A stretch of 64,000 nucleotides of DNA from Siphonodentalium dalli (lineage: Eukaryota; Mollusca; Scaphopoda; Gadilida; Siphonodentaliidae): contig CP136063.1 in assembly GCA_032622095.1 (NCBI GenBank), forward strand, positions 276,389,426 through 276,453,425, in the 5' to 3' direction. The translations under genes and the position numbers were made by a program. Under the pieces are notes generated by a model. That model did no database searches. It was not told where the DNA came from and saw nothing but the letters and a program-made list of their open reading frames with translations. Of the stretch, positions 52,695 to 64,000 are shown piece after piece (position 1 is the first letter of the stretch; every line of letters starts with the position of its first letter).

Positions 52695-53190
52695 AATCAA
52701 TGACCCACAGACCACTCTGTATCTGTAGTTGTTACGTCCTAGTGACCAAGGCTGGCTTTTACAGGACGGGATCGAGTAGATCCATAATTTTTCCAGGAAG
52801 TATTTTGCCGAACCCGTGACTTCTTCGCCACGGTAGGGATCTTTAACGTGCGCACATTGTTGCACACGGGACAGCCATTAGCGTCGGCTCCCGATCCGAC
52901 GGTGTGCCAAGTGTAGTGTCATCCCTGGTCATGACATTACGAGAGGAGCAGAGGTACGAAGTTAGTCCAGTACGCATTTTTTTTAATTTTGTCTGAGACT
53001 CTTTGGCTTCTGGAATCTTTCTCAGATCACTGATCGTGACATCGACAATTGATTTGTGATGCCCATGGTACTGGGAATGCAGATGGCGACACAAAGTCCG
53101 ACCGATATTTTGTCGGATTTGAACCCTCGACCGTGTCGAAGGTGTAGCTCAGAGGTCGGCCCACAAACCAACTGAGCTATCCGCTCCCCA
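52695..53190 (-). mobile_element. tRNA-derived SINE-like element
   Basis: On the minus strand the head starts GGGGAGCGGA followed by an exact A box (TAGCTCAGTTGG, 53168-53179) and an exact B box (GGTTCAAATCC, 53115-53125). The ~55-bp A-B spacing exceeds most tRNAs and the sequence runs on for ~400 bp (GTGCGCACGTTAAAGATCC motif) into an AT-rich tail. The A/B boxes would act as an internal RNA polymerase III promoter. Confidence 0.72.
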
Positions 53191-54604
53191 ATAATACTCT
53201 AATTTTCCCGAACAGTACAGGTGAGTGCTAATCAGTGTGCAGGTAACACAATTGTTCATGCTCGCTGTCACATGCATACACACTGACACACATTTCATTT
53301 AACCCACAACAAGCTGAAATAACAATGCAGGATGCGCGCAAGTATCATGATACATAAAATGGCAGTTTACTAAAACAGATAAAAACGGCATCTATAACAC
53401 CATAGAACTACAAACACTTGTAATATTAATATTTATCGGACATTCTTATTAAATATCCGTGATAGATACACATGGGAACGGGAAGATTCGGTCGCGGGAA
53501 GATTCGGCTGAGAAGATTCGGCTGGGAAGATTCGGCCAGTCTATTGATTTAGTTAATTAGTGCAGGGATTGTGCCTTGTTGATAGCTTGGTCTTTTCGCA
53601 CATATAGCCTATACACATTAATAATAACCCACTGCATTCATGAGAGAATAATTTAAACAACCAAATCGTGATTCGTGTGTGGTGGTCTACGGTAAGTGAT
53701 AAAAACAGAAGTCGCACAACTAAAATCTGACTGTGTGTGCACACCGATATATTCTTACGTCACAAGGGTCTGCAACAAATATAGAGCAACATATATCACT
53801 TCACTCTGTGAGCATTACTGAATGATTGAATCTCTACCAGATTAAATTATGTTTGCGAGCGAGGTTAGCGACGCTGTGAGAGCTTTTGCAAAAGCAGCAA
53901 AATTAATGCAGAAATCTAACCTGCTAACTCAGTAATTTAACTGAGTACCAAACTGAGCAAGTTCATATAGCTACCAGAGTCGATACTGATCAAGACTGGT
54001 TATCAATACACTGATCAGTGCGTTTGGGCCTCAACAAACTTGAAAAATATATCACAATTTCGGTGTCAAACCAACTACAATCGCTTGAACTACGAAGATA
54101 TCCGAAAGGTAGCGTAGATATCCGAAGATAATCGCTAGACCTACCTAAAAACCGAGAAGGGCGTCCTAAATCTGGATTGAGAATGCATCATTATGCTGAA
54201 TACATTAATTCCACAAAAACCGCGCACTCCACACCACTGGTAATTATATTTATTACTAATTCTTGCCATTTATAACAATTTTTTTATTTATAAACCCCTC
54301 GAGATGGGTCGGAGGGCTTCTTCTTCTTCTTCAGAATACGACTTGAAGTCAATGTCTGCTATATAAATCCCGGAGGATAAGATTGGTCTAAAAATGAGAT
54401 GATTCTTTCGGTGTTAATGGCAATGAGTCACATTGAAATAAATTTGGTGCGCCATTAGGTTTTATTTTTGTTGGGTTTTTTTTTTTGCTATAGGATAAAA
54501 TCAGTTAAGACTATATTTACAATCGTTGGCGGTTTAGAGAAGTTTGCGTCGCTTGCGCCTCGCGACCAGTGACTGGATGATGTATACAGTCAGTTTATAT
54601 TTGG
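53191..54604. other. Intergenic, one short tandem motif
   Basis: GGGAAGATTCGG/GAGAAGATTCGG repeats four times at 53478-53545. No gene, RNA or bounded element was recognised. Confidence 0.4.
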
Positions 54605-54800
54605 AGATTTTGTTGTTAACAAATGCTGCTGGTAATAGGTTAAATTCTGCTATGGTTCTGGGGAAGAAAGAATATTAGTGGGCGCCAGGTATGTTGGAAG
54701 ATATTTTGTGGAATTTTAGCTTCTGTTCATCATTGTATCTTGTAGTACCGTACCGGTAGTGGTTTTAGGGATTATGAGTTTATTTGGGTATGCTAAGAGT
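54605..54800 (-). mobile_element. LINE C-terminal relic
   Basis: The minus strand reads [20 protein letters not shown], a typical end of CR1/Jockey-like reverse transcriptase ORFs. It is related at DNA level to 46545-46640 (AGGTTAAATTCTGCTATGGT on the plus strand). Confidence 0.6.
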
Positions 54801-55254
54801 TACTTGTTGATTATCTTGGCGAATACAGTAGTCTGGTTTGAATTCGGCGTATCCTCTTCAGGGATGGGTCCATTACTTTGCAATGTAATGTATTACCATT
54901 ATCATCACTTTAAAAAGTAATGCGTTACATTTCCATTACGACAATCTGAATACTTATGTGACCTTTATGAAATCCACTAAGTCCTATTAATCGACCTCAG
55001 CTGATATCACTCCAAACTCGGCGGATAACCCACTAAACTCGGCTGATATCACTTGTGACGTCATCGAGCGAAGCGTAGTGGTTACATCCAACGTAACATC
55101 CAGTCGGGGTGCAGTCATAGTGCTAGGCCGATATAACGACATTTTCATAATTAATGGACTTGAAGTAATGTCGTTTCATGATGTGTTTCATGTGATTCTA
55201 ACTGGTATTTACTCCGTAATTTAAATGAAAATCGTGAATATCTACTCGGACATA
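54801..55254. other. Intergenic, nothing recognised beyond short motifs
   Basis: CTCGGC and GATATCACT motifs recur at 55004-55052. An ATTACAT-rich patch lies at 54885-54945. No gene was seen. Confidence 0.35.
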
Positions 55255-55357
55255 TAACGTGCATTACGGTAAGGGGTACTGCATGCGAATCTGCTCATTA
55301 ACTTATTATAAACAGATTTAAGGGGTAGGCCAACTTCATACGTATCTCCTCATTACC

Positions 55358-56108
55358 TTATTCAATTCAATTCAATTCTTTTATTGTATATAACAATATA
55401 ATAATCGTCGTGTATCCAAATATATAACAATATAATAAAACTGTCGACTAATGACAGGTAATCAAACAAAAACAAAAACCAATAATTATTTTATCATAAA
55501 TGACTAATACATCTATAACATGTATATATATATATGTAGCCACAAGTACATGTGATATCTCTGAATTGAGATAATTATGAAAGTAGTTGTATGGCTTCGG
55601 ATCGAATTACTGATATTTAATAATAGTAATGGAAAATTGAAAAGTTGATGACTTGAAAGTTGATGACTTGGTATTACGTGTTGAATAAGCTTAAAAATAG
55701 TCTGTTGCCATATTTTGTAAAAAGCTATTGATGAATATTAGTTATTTAAAATAATTTTTTCTCTTGTCCATTGATTCTTTTATATAACTACAAATCTCTC
55801 TTGTGGCTGTGAGAGTATAGGGGTTTAGAATATTGCTGACATCCAATAATTCAGTTATGCTAAAAATATTGAATTTATTTCTTATTTCATTATAAAGAGG
55901 GCATTTATATAAGAAATGCATTTCATCTTCAATATTAGTTGGACAAAAGTTACAGAATCTCTGGGATGCTTGGATAATTGGTCTTTAATATCTTCCAGTT
56001 TCAATATGGAGTGAATGGGCACTTACTCTCAGTTTGGTTAGTTCCTTTCTATATTATTTTGGTATATTAAATTCTAGATACTTTTTTAAATTGTAGCTTT
56101 GTATTATT
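55358..56108 (-). mobile_element. Truncated LINE 3' end in the minisatellite
   Basis: TTATT flanks both sides (55358-55362, 56104-56108). The minus strand ends AATAAAAGAATTGAATTGAA, a short tandem tail. Upstream it reads LTKLRVSAHSLHIETGRY, a stop, then CNFCPTNIEDEMHFLYKCPL. This is a typical C-terminal segment of CR1/Jockey-clade reverse transcriptase proteins. 5' truncated with internal stops. Confidence 0.75.
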
Positions 56109-56283
56109 ATGATCAGATAAAGGGTAGGCCAACCACATTCGTGTCTCCTCTTAACTTATTATGATCAGATAAGGAGAACCGCACACGTATCTCCACATTA
56201 ACTTATTGTGATACGATAAGGGGTACTGCATGCGAATCTTCTCATTAACTTTTTATGAACCGACAAGTGATACTTCATACGAA

Positions 56284-57834
56284 TCCTCAACAAATTTTTT
56301 AGGTATCCATATTAATGAGAACTTGACGTTCAAAAAGCACGTATCCATAATCTGCTCTAAAATATCACATGCAATATATTGTATCAATAAGGTGAAACCT
56401 TTTTTCCCGAGTAAAGCATTGAAAACTTTGTACTATGCATTGATTCAAAGCCAATTAGTTTACGGTATCCAAATATGGGGACATGTTCCAGAAGTCAAGA
56501 AAAATTTTCTATTACAAAAACGAGCAATGCGTATAATATGCAATAAGAAGTATAGGAGTCACACAGACCCGCTCTTTAAAAAAGAAAATATCTTGAAAAT
56601 ATATGACTTACACACCATCAATTCTACAATGTTCGTGCATGACTGGTATTATGACCGTCTGCCGGCTTCTTTTAAAATGATGTACAACAAACGAGCAAAA
56701 TCAACTCCAAGACACCCTAATCCCCTGCTACTAGAAAAACATAGAACCAAATTTTCTGGAAGATTACCACACCACGCCTTCCCCACAATATGGAACAACC
56801 TTGAAGCTGAATACACATGCATACAAAGCAGGCATATATTGAAGAAACGCTTACAGACAAAAATACTTGGTAATTATCTAAAAAATGTACGCTGTAAAAA
56901 CACAGGATGTCCCGACTGTACCGATACATAATATGAATACTTATATTAAAATAAACACCATGTATACACATAGTTCTATTCGGCAGCACAATCATAGTTC
57001 TACTCTACCATTTTTATTTCCACCACCGCGTCCTCGGTCATATCAAAGGCTACAATACCAATACCACGATGACTACAACGCAAGTCATAATATCGACATA
57101 TTAAAGGTGAACAAGCATATTTGAAGTAATGGACACTCATGCCGAGTCTGCGCCTCCAATCTATGATGGTATACACACACATAATTATCACATTTAGTTA
57201 ACATTCTCCCTTAAACCTCACTCAACAAAAAACCCTTCCGGCGAATCATATGAATTCATATTTATTTTTATTGTTACTATAAAAGATGCATAATCTCTCC
57301 CCAGAATCCTATGAATCTATGAGTATGAAATAATAATTCTGAGTCGGATGAGACATCGTGATGAGCTTGTGTTCTGAGATTTCATCATGAGAACTTCTCT
57401 ATAATCGGAATACTATTCTCTCAATCTTCGTTTGAAACTAAGACATGCAGAAACTTCTCATACTTTAGAACATGTGACAAGAACGTAACGTTTCCGGGAG
57501 AGATAAAGCGATATAGTGATCACTCGTCCGGACTGGCTCACAAACATATAAACACTTTAAAAAAAAAAAAAATGCCCTGAACATTTTGTCTTATATTATT
57601 TGTTATATATACGATTAGTCTGTACGTGTACGTGGATACGAATATGAAAAATACTCACGCTATCTGATAAATTATTTGTATAATGATATTTGTTATGGGG
57701 GAAACAGGAAGACAGCCCGGCAGGGCTATGTTCCCCCCAGCAATATACTGAATTATTCTAGTTATATGTTAATTTATTGTACTATTCATATGTGTATTGT
57801 AAATAAAAATATCCTATCCTATCCTATCTCCTCA
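56284..57834 (+). mobile_element. 5'-truncated LINE with reverse transcriptase C-terminus
   Basis: TCCTCA flanks both ends (56284-56289, 57829-57834). The body ends AAATAAAAATATCCTATCCT with a (TATCC)n tail. The ORF to 56931 reads FLGIHINENLTFKKHVSIIC, INKVKPFFPSKALKTLYYAL, IQSQLVYGIQIWG and KNFLLQKRAMRIICNKKYRS, the thumb and C-terminal part of a non-LTR reverse transcriptase. The catalytic YxDD region is missing. Codons before about 56290 come from the minisatellite. The ORF has no internal stop, which suggests a fairly recent insertion. Confidence 0.88.
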
Positions 57835-58200
57835 TTACCGTATTATCATAAGATAAAGGGTACTGCATTCGTGTCTCCTCTTAACTTATTATGATCAGAT
57901 AATTAAATCAGATCACTAACTTATTATGATGCGATAATAAGGTGTATTGCGTGCGAATCTTCTCATTAGCTTATAATGAACAGATAAGGGGTAGGGCCTA
58001 CTTCATACGTATCTCCTCATTATCGTATACTAGTATTATTATCAGATAAAGGGTACTGCATTCGTGTCTCCTCTTAACTTATTATGATCAGATAATTAAA
58101 GGGAACTGCGTGCGTATTCCAATCACTAACTTATTATGATGCGATAAGGTGTACTGCATGTGAATCTTCTCATTAACTTATTATGAACAGATAAGATGTA

Positions 58201-58689
58201 TGCCTAGCTAATACGAACGTCTAGCTTGTAAACCAACAAAGTTAAAGATGAGTACCAATTCTTTGTTGATTCTTCGCAAGCCATTGGTTGAGATTTTTGT
58301 CAGGTGATATTTTATTTCCCTGTTATTGGCTCAATGAGATAGAACACTGTAGCATTAACGAAAATCGCGATTTTCAGGGAGATATAACAAAATTCCATAG
58401 CCTCTCATTCAAATGTGATGCAAGAAAGCATGTGATATGTGGATATAAAATGCCGAGCTGAATCGAACGTCACCAATATCTCATGTAGTGATATTCACTA
58501 AATACAAATTTTCTCTCCACCAAGAAACAACCTCAAGTATGATCATCGCTGGAGTCTCTACACATTATATCTCTCATATTATTCTGAAATTGTTTGTTTT
58601 GGTAACTGTTTTGGCAATTTTGTAGTTGCTCACTTTTTGAGATTTGGGGACAAGGACACAATGTTCTCCAAGATAGGCAATCCCATCCT
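58201..58689. other. Intergenic, nothing recognised
   Basis: Unique sequence between the minisatellites. Confidence 0.4.
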
Positions 58690-58790
58690 AGAATGACATA
58701 TATATGGAAGACTCATATATAAGAGAATGCACTGGTACAGGATCTATAAAGTTGCACCAGCGCAGCTCCCATGATGAGAGGGTCCATACA
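58690..58790 (+). mobile_element. TTAA-MITE family B, right fragment
   Basis: ATATGGAAGACTCATATATA, AGAGAATGCACTGGTACAGG, then GCACCAGCGCAGCTCCCATG and ATGAGAGGG. The terminal TTAA is lost. Confidence 0.65.
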
Positions 58791-58832
58791 TAAAACTGAC
58801 AACGTCGTCATATGGCCTAGCGGCTGAACGAC

Positions 58833-61800
58833 GATAAACCCAAAATAAACCAACCTTACATGATCATCATAGACCCCCCCCCCCAAATAAACTAACATTA
58901 CATAGTCACCATAGAAGCCCCCTCCCAAATAAACCAACCTTACATGATCATCATATAAACCCCCTCCCAAATAAACCAACCTTACGTGGTAACCATAGAA
59001 GCACCCCCAATAAACCAACATTACGTGGTCACCATAGAAGACCCCCTCCCAAATAAACCAACCTTACATGATCATCATATAAATCCCCTCCCAAATAAAC
59101 CAACCTTACATGCATGATCATCATATAAGCCCCCTCCCAAATAAACCAACCTTACATGATCATCATATAAACCCCCCTCCCAAATAAACCAACCTTACAT
59201 GGTCACCATATAAGCCCCCCCCCCCAAATAAACCAACCTTACATGATCATCATATAAGCCCCCCTCCCAAATAAACAAACCTTACATGATCATCATATAA
59301 GCCCCCCCCCTAAATAAACCAACCTTACATGATCATCATATAAGCCCCCCTCCCAAATAAACCAACCTTACATGATCATCATATAAACCCCCTCCCAAAT
59401 AAACCAACCTTACATGATCATCATATAAGCCCCCCTCCCAAATAAACCAACCTTACATATTCAAAATAGAAGCCCCCCCAATAAACTAACCTTACAAGGT
59501 CACCACAGAACCCCCCCCCCCAAATAAACCAACCTTCATGGTCACCATAGAATATCCCCAAATAAACCAACCTTACATGGTCACTATAGAAGACCCCCCC
59601 AAATAAACCAACCATACCTGGTTAGAAGCCCCACCCCAATAAACCAACCTTACATGGTCACCATAGAAGTCCCCACCAAAATAAACCAACCTTACATGGT
59701 CACCATAGAAGCCCCCACAAATAAACCAACCTTACATGATCACCATAGAAACACACCCCAAATAAACCCACCTTACATGGTCACCATAGAAACACCCCCC
59801 CCCCCAAATAAACCAATCTCACATGGTCACCATAGAAACACACCCCAAATAAACCAACCTTACATGGTCACCATGGAAACACCCCCCAATAAACCAACCT
59901 TACATGGTCACCATAGAAACACCCCCCCCCAAATAAACCAACCTTACATGGTCACCATAGAGCCCCCCCCAAATAAACCAACCTTACATGGTCACAATAG
60001 ATGCCCCTCCCCAAATAAACCAAACTTATATGGTCACCATAGAAACCCCGCCAAAATAAATCAACCTTACATGGTCACCATAGAAGCCCCCCCCCCCACA
60101 AATAAGCCAACCTTACATGGTAACCATAGAAGCCCCCATCCCCCAAATAAATCAACCTTACATGGTTAGAAGCCCCCTCCCAATAATTCAACCTTACATT
60201 CACCATAGAAGCTCCCCCAAATAAATCAACCTTACATAGTCACAACAGAAGCCCCCCCCCAAATAAACTAACCTTACATGGTAACCTTAGAAGCACCCGG
60301 CAAAATAAACCAACCTTACATGATCACTATAGAAGCCCCCATCCCCCAAATAAATCAACCTTACATGGTCACCATAGAATCCCCCCAAATAAGCCAACCT
60401 TACATGGTCACCATAGAAGCCCCACCCCAAATAAACCAACCTTACATGATCATCATATAAGCCCCCTCCCAAATAAACCAACCTTACATATTCAAAATAG
60501 AAGCCCCCCCCCCCAATAAACTAACCTTACAAGGTCACCACAGAACCCCCCCCCCAAATAAACCAACATTCATGGTCACCATAGAATACCCCCAAATAAA
60601 CCAACCTTACACGGTCACTATAGAAGACCCCCCCCCCAAATAAACCAACCATACCTGGTTAGAAGCCCCACCCCAATAAACCAACCTTACATGGTCACCA
60701 TAGAAGTCCCCACCAAAATAAACCAACCTTACATGGTCACCATAGAAGCCCCCACAAATAAACCAACCTTACATGATCACCATAGAAACACACCCCAAAT
60801 AAACCAACCTTACATGGTCACCATGGAAACACCCCCAATAAACCAACCTTACATGGTCACCATAGAAACACCCCCCCCCCCAAATAAACCAATCTCACAT
60901 GGTCACCATAGAAACACACCCCAAATAAACCAACCTTACATGGTCACCATGGAAACACCCCCAATAAACCAACCTTACATGGTCACCATAGAAACACCCC
61001 CCCCAAATAAACCAACCTTACATGGTCACCATAGAGCCCCCCCCCCCCAAATAAACCAACCTTACATGGTCACAATAGATGCCCCTCCCCAAATAAACCA
61101 AACTTATATGGTCACCATAGAAACCCCGCCAAAATAAAACAACCTTACATGGTCACCATAGAAGCCCCCCCCCCCCCACAAATAAGCCAACCTTACATGG
61201 TAACCATAGAAGCCCCCATCCCCCAAATAAATCAACCTTACATGGTTAGAAGCCCCCTCCCAATAATTCAACCTTACATTCACCATAGAAGCTCCCCCAA
61301 ATAAATCAACCTTACATAGTCACAACAGAAGCCCCCCCCCCCCCAAATAAACTAACCTTACATGGTAACCTTAGAAGCACCCGGCAAAATAAACCAACCT
61401 TACATGATCACTATAGAAGCCCCCATCCCCCAAATAAATCAACCTTACATGGTCACCATAGAATCCCCCCAAATAAGCCAACCTTACATGGTCACCATAG
61501 AAGCCCCACCCCAAATAAACCAATCTTACATGGTCACCATAGAAGCCCCCCCCCCAAATAAACCAATCTTACGTGGTCACCATAGAAGCCCCCCCAAATA
61601 AACCAACCTTACAATGTCACCATAGAAGCCCCCAAATAAACTAACCTTACATTGTCACCATGGAAGCCCCCCCCCCAAATAAACAGACCTTACATTGTCA
61701 CTATAGAAGACCCCCAAATAAACCAACCCTACATGGTCACCATAGAAGCCCCCATCCCCAAAATAAACCAACCTTATATGATCACCATAGAAGCCCCCCC

Positions 61801-61995
61801 CCCCCAATAAACCAACATTACACGGTCACCATAGAAGCCCCCCCCCCCCCAATAAACCAACATTACATGGTCACCATAGAAGCCCCCCCCCCCCCCCAAA
61901 TAAACCAATTTTACATGGTCACCATAGAAAAGACACCCCCCCCCCCAAATAAACCAACCTTACATTGTCACCATAGATTCCCCACCCCCAGTAAT
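58833..61995 (+). repeat. ~37-bp C-rich minisatellite with ~1.05-kb higher-order duplication
   Basis: Units read AAATAAACCAACCTTACATG, then GTCACCATAGAAGCC or ATCATCATATAAGCC, then a C-run of 3-15. A block of about 1.03-1.08 kb starting near 59400 is repeated from about 60435 with the same rare variants in order (TACATATTCAAAATAG, ACCATACCTGGTTAGAAG, AAGCACCCGGCAAAAT). Apparent ORFs of up to 171 codons are repeat translations. Confidence 0.95.
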
Positions 61996-64000
61996 GGTCC
62001 ATGACACCAATGTGTATACATAGCACAATATTATGCACACTGTGTATATATACACACAACAAAAAATATCGGAAAAAAATATACGGTTCTATATAAGGTG
62101 TCTCAATATCGGAACCAAGACAGTGTAGGTTCTTCGAGACCAAAGAACCAACTGGTTCTTCGTTGTTTCGGCCAATTTGGCCGGTTACTTCATGTGAGTT
62201 TTTCATCTGACGTGTGTGTCGGAATAATGATATGGAGGATTTATGTAAATGTTAGCCCAAACTACATTTCCAAGTAACGATGGTTTTGTTGTTTATTTTG
62301 AGGAATAATACCGCGTCAGATGAATTCAGCCCAAATATGTTAACAGTTGTCGTGTAAAACATTCGGCAGTAAGTTAGCGTTATTTAGTATTTGTGGATGT
62401 CCTTTAACATGGGGAAAATAGACTACTGCGCTTGAACGAGCATGTGAATTGTCGTTTTTAATGTATAGCAACTTTATAATCAATAACAGAGGCATTCTCT
62501 GTCAAATAAGGTCGCTCTATTTACGATACCAATTGGGGAACTTTGTAAATTAAATTACGCGTAAACTTAACCTGCTGCAAATAGAAAAGGTGTCGGAATC
62601 GGCGTACTCGCCCCATGGGCTAACTCGCCCAATCGGCGCGTGCCAACTCGGAATAAAAGGCCAACTCGGAATAAAAGATGCATACGGGGTGTTATATGGC
62701 GTTTGGTCCGTTGTTTCTCAATGAATATTATTGAAATTTGGTGTATATGTCCGGGCTGGGACATGGAATACAACAACGTTTGAATTGTTTTTAAATTTAC
62801 AAATTTGTTGATTTTATTCATTTTGTTTTCGTTCTGAAACACACTATAAAGTGTATATAATATAATAACGAACACGAGACATACATAATTTATGAACTGT
62901 TAACAAAAGATATCAAATTCAATACATGACAAAGATGACTCAGTGGAGTTTATAAAGTGAACATAAAAACATTGAGGTAAGAATCTTTTTAAGGAATTCA
63001 ACTTTATTTAATGATAATAAACACATAAATTAAAATAACAAACATGAGACATACATGATTTATAAACTGTTAACAACAGATATCAAACTCAATACATGAC
63101 AAAGATGACTCAGTGAAGTTTATAAAGTGAACATAAAAATATTAAGGTAAAAATCTTTTTAAGCATTACTAAACCGTTTAGCACAGTCCACTTCACTCAT
63201 CCGATCATCACTAAACTTAATATTTATCTTGATATTGATCTATCAGATGAGAGCTATCAAATATTTTTTTAATTTTATAGGAAAAAATGGTCGCCAGCGG
63301 CCATATTGCATTTACGTTATATGTTATCGCGTCATGTCGATATCTAGTATTACTTAGAAATTTCACCTTTCCAGATTCATAATTGCTCCATTGACTGTAA
63401 CAGATGGAATTATTCCCCTCTTCGGATAGAGTGTCACTGAAACTTTATTTTGTCAGACTGTCTGTATAGTCACTGATTATATATGGCAATAATCTGTAAT
63501 AAGATGTAGCACTATTTTATTTTATATTTACATGCAGTGCTGTTTTTATACAACAATTCTAATCCCCCCTAGATCATCATGTGATCGACCATACATCGCG
63601 CGAGGACCTGGTTGAATTAAGGGTTTTTTTTATGGATAACTTCTGTCCTCAAGCTAGATTATACTTATGACATTTAATGGCATGTTTCTAACATGGAGGG
63701 TTAGATATGCGTGAGACACCACCACTCTTCAATTCACACCAAGTTATCAGCTGTCATATTCGGATATTAGAACCCATAGCCATGATATATGGTTTATTTT
63801 GTGTATACTAGTAATATTGTTATTTTCAGTACCTTTATATACCAGTACTGTGTATAACAATGCATATACATTAATCCATGTATACATGTATATTGATTCA
63901 ACGGATTCAGTGGTTTTGTCCATCAGTCTATCAAATTTGCGGGGAAAACATGGCCACAAGCAGTACACCCTGTTAAATTTCGAATTTGAATCAATTGGCG
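61996..64000. other. Terminal stretch: one tandem duplication and a dispersed repeat
   Basis: A ~125-bp unit (GAGACATACATAATTTATGA to ATCTTTTTAAG) occurs at 62877-62994 and 63048-63164. 63185-63455 is homologous to 23836-24120. TCGGAATCGGCG and CCAACTCGGAATAAAAG repeats lie at 62593-62680. No gene was recognised. Confidence 0.5.

Larger units (their letters stand above)
55255..58200 (+). repeat. ~50-bp minisatellite split by two LINE fragments
   Basis: Units contain GATAAGGGGTACTGCATGCG, AATCTTCTCATTAACTTATT and ATGAACAGATAA variants. Blocks are 55255-55362, 56104-56289 and 57829-58200. The two gaps are LINE 3' ends. Some units read GGGTAGGCCAACTTCATACG instead of GGTACTGCATGCG. Confidence 0.85.

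Noticed and set aside
53110-53190. A tRNA gene on the minus strand
   Set aside because: A and B boxes are present, but the arms do not fold into a standard cloverleaf by eye and the sequence continues as a ~500-bp SINE-like body.
56230-56289. N-terminus of the LINE open frame
   Set aside because: The first ~20 codons are minisatellite sequence upstream of the target duplication, not LINE protein.
59654-60169. 171-codon and similar open frames (NQPYMVTIEAP repeats)
   Set aside because: Translations of the C-rich minisatellite, changing frame with C-run length.

Overview
The window is eukaryotic, AT-rich and dominated by repeats. Two spliced metazoan genes read clearly. A glutathione peroxidase 4 selenoprotein gene (GPX4) lies on the plus strand (coding exons between 3865 and 28197). 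A BTBD1/BTBD2-type BTB-BACK-PHR gene lies on the minus strand (coding exons between 48078 and 41535). Intron sizes, the protein sequences and the abundance of short inverted-repeat DNA transposons, degenerate 'GCCATCTTGGAT' satellites, tRNA-derived SINE-like sequence and non-LTR fragments fit a lophotrochozoan, most likely a bivalve mollusc. That placement is an inference; no species marker was read.

Layout. 1-3.8 kb: TTAA-flanked palindromic MITEs upstream of GPX4. 3.9-28.2 kb: GPX4 in five recognisable coding exons. Intron 1 is 14.6 kb and carries a 3-kb minisatellite plus a 2.16-kb transposon with nine exact copies of one 15-mer. Intron 2 holds a satellite array, a 1.38-kb insertion and a 27/28-bp minisatellite. 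The donor of exon 4 lies inside an 11-copy 45-bp repeat that multiplies the splice site. 28.2-41 kb: intergenic, densely filled with MITEs and foldbacks. 41.5-48.1 kb: BTBD2. 48.2-55 kb: MITEs, a hAT-type element with a perfect 8-bp target duplication, a SINE-like unit and a LINE relic. 55.2-58.2 kb: a ~50-bp minisatellite interrupted by two LINE 3' ends. 58.8-62.0 kb: a C-rich ~37-bp minisatellite with a ~1.05-kb higher-order duplication. 62-64 kb: no gene seen.

The most striking non-genic theme is about 30 copies of one ~67-bp near-perfect palindrome, set inside at least four kinds of TTAA-flanked element whose outer termini differ after a shared CCCTTT. Other families are exact 213-bp foldbacks with TA target sites, elements with 5-bp target duplications and CAGGGTTC-like ends, and foldbacks built from paired hairpins. 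The two genes are functionally unrelated (lipid hydroperoxide reduction; a CUL3-type adaptor). No operon-like logic applies.
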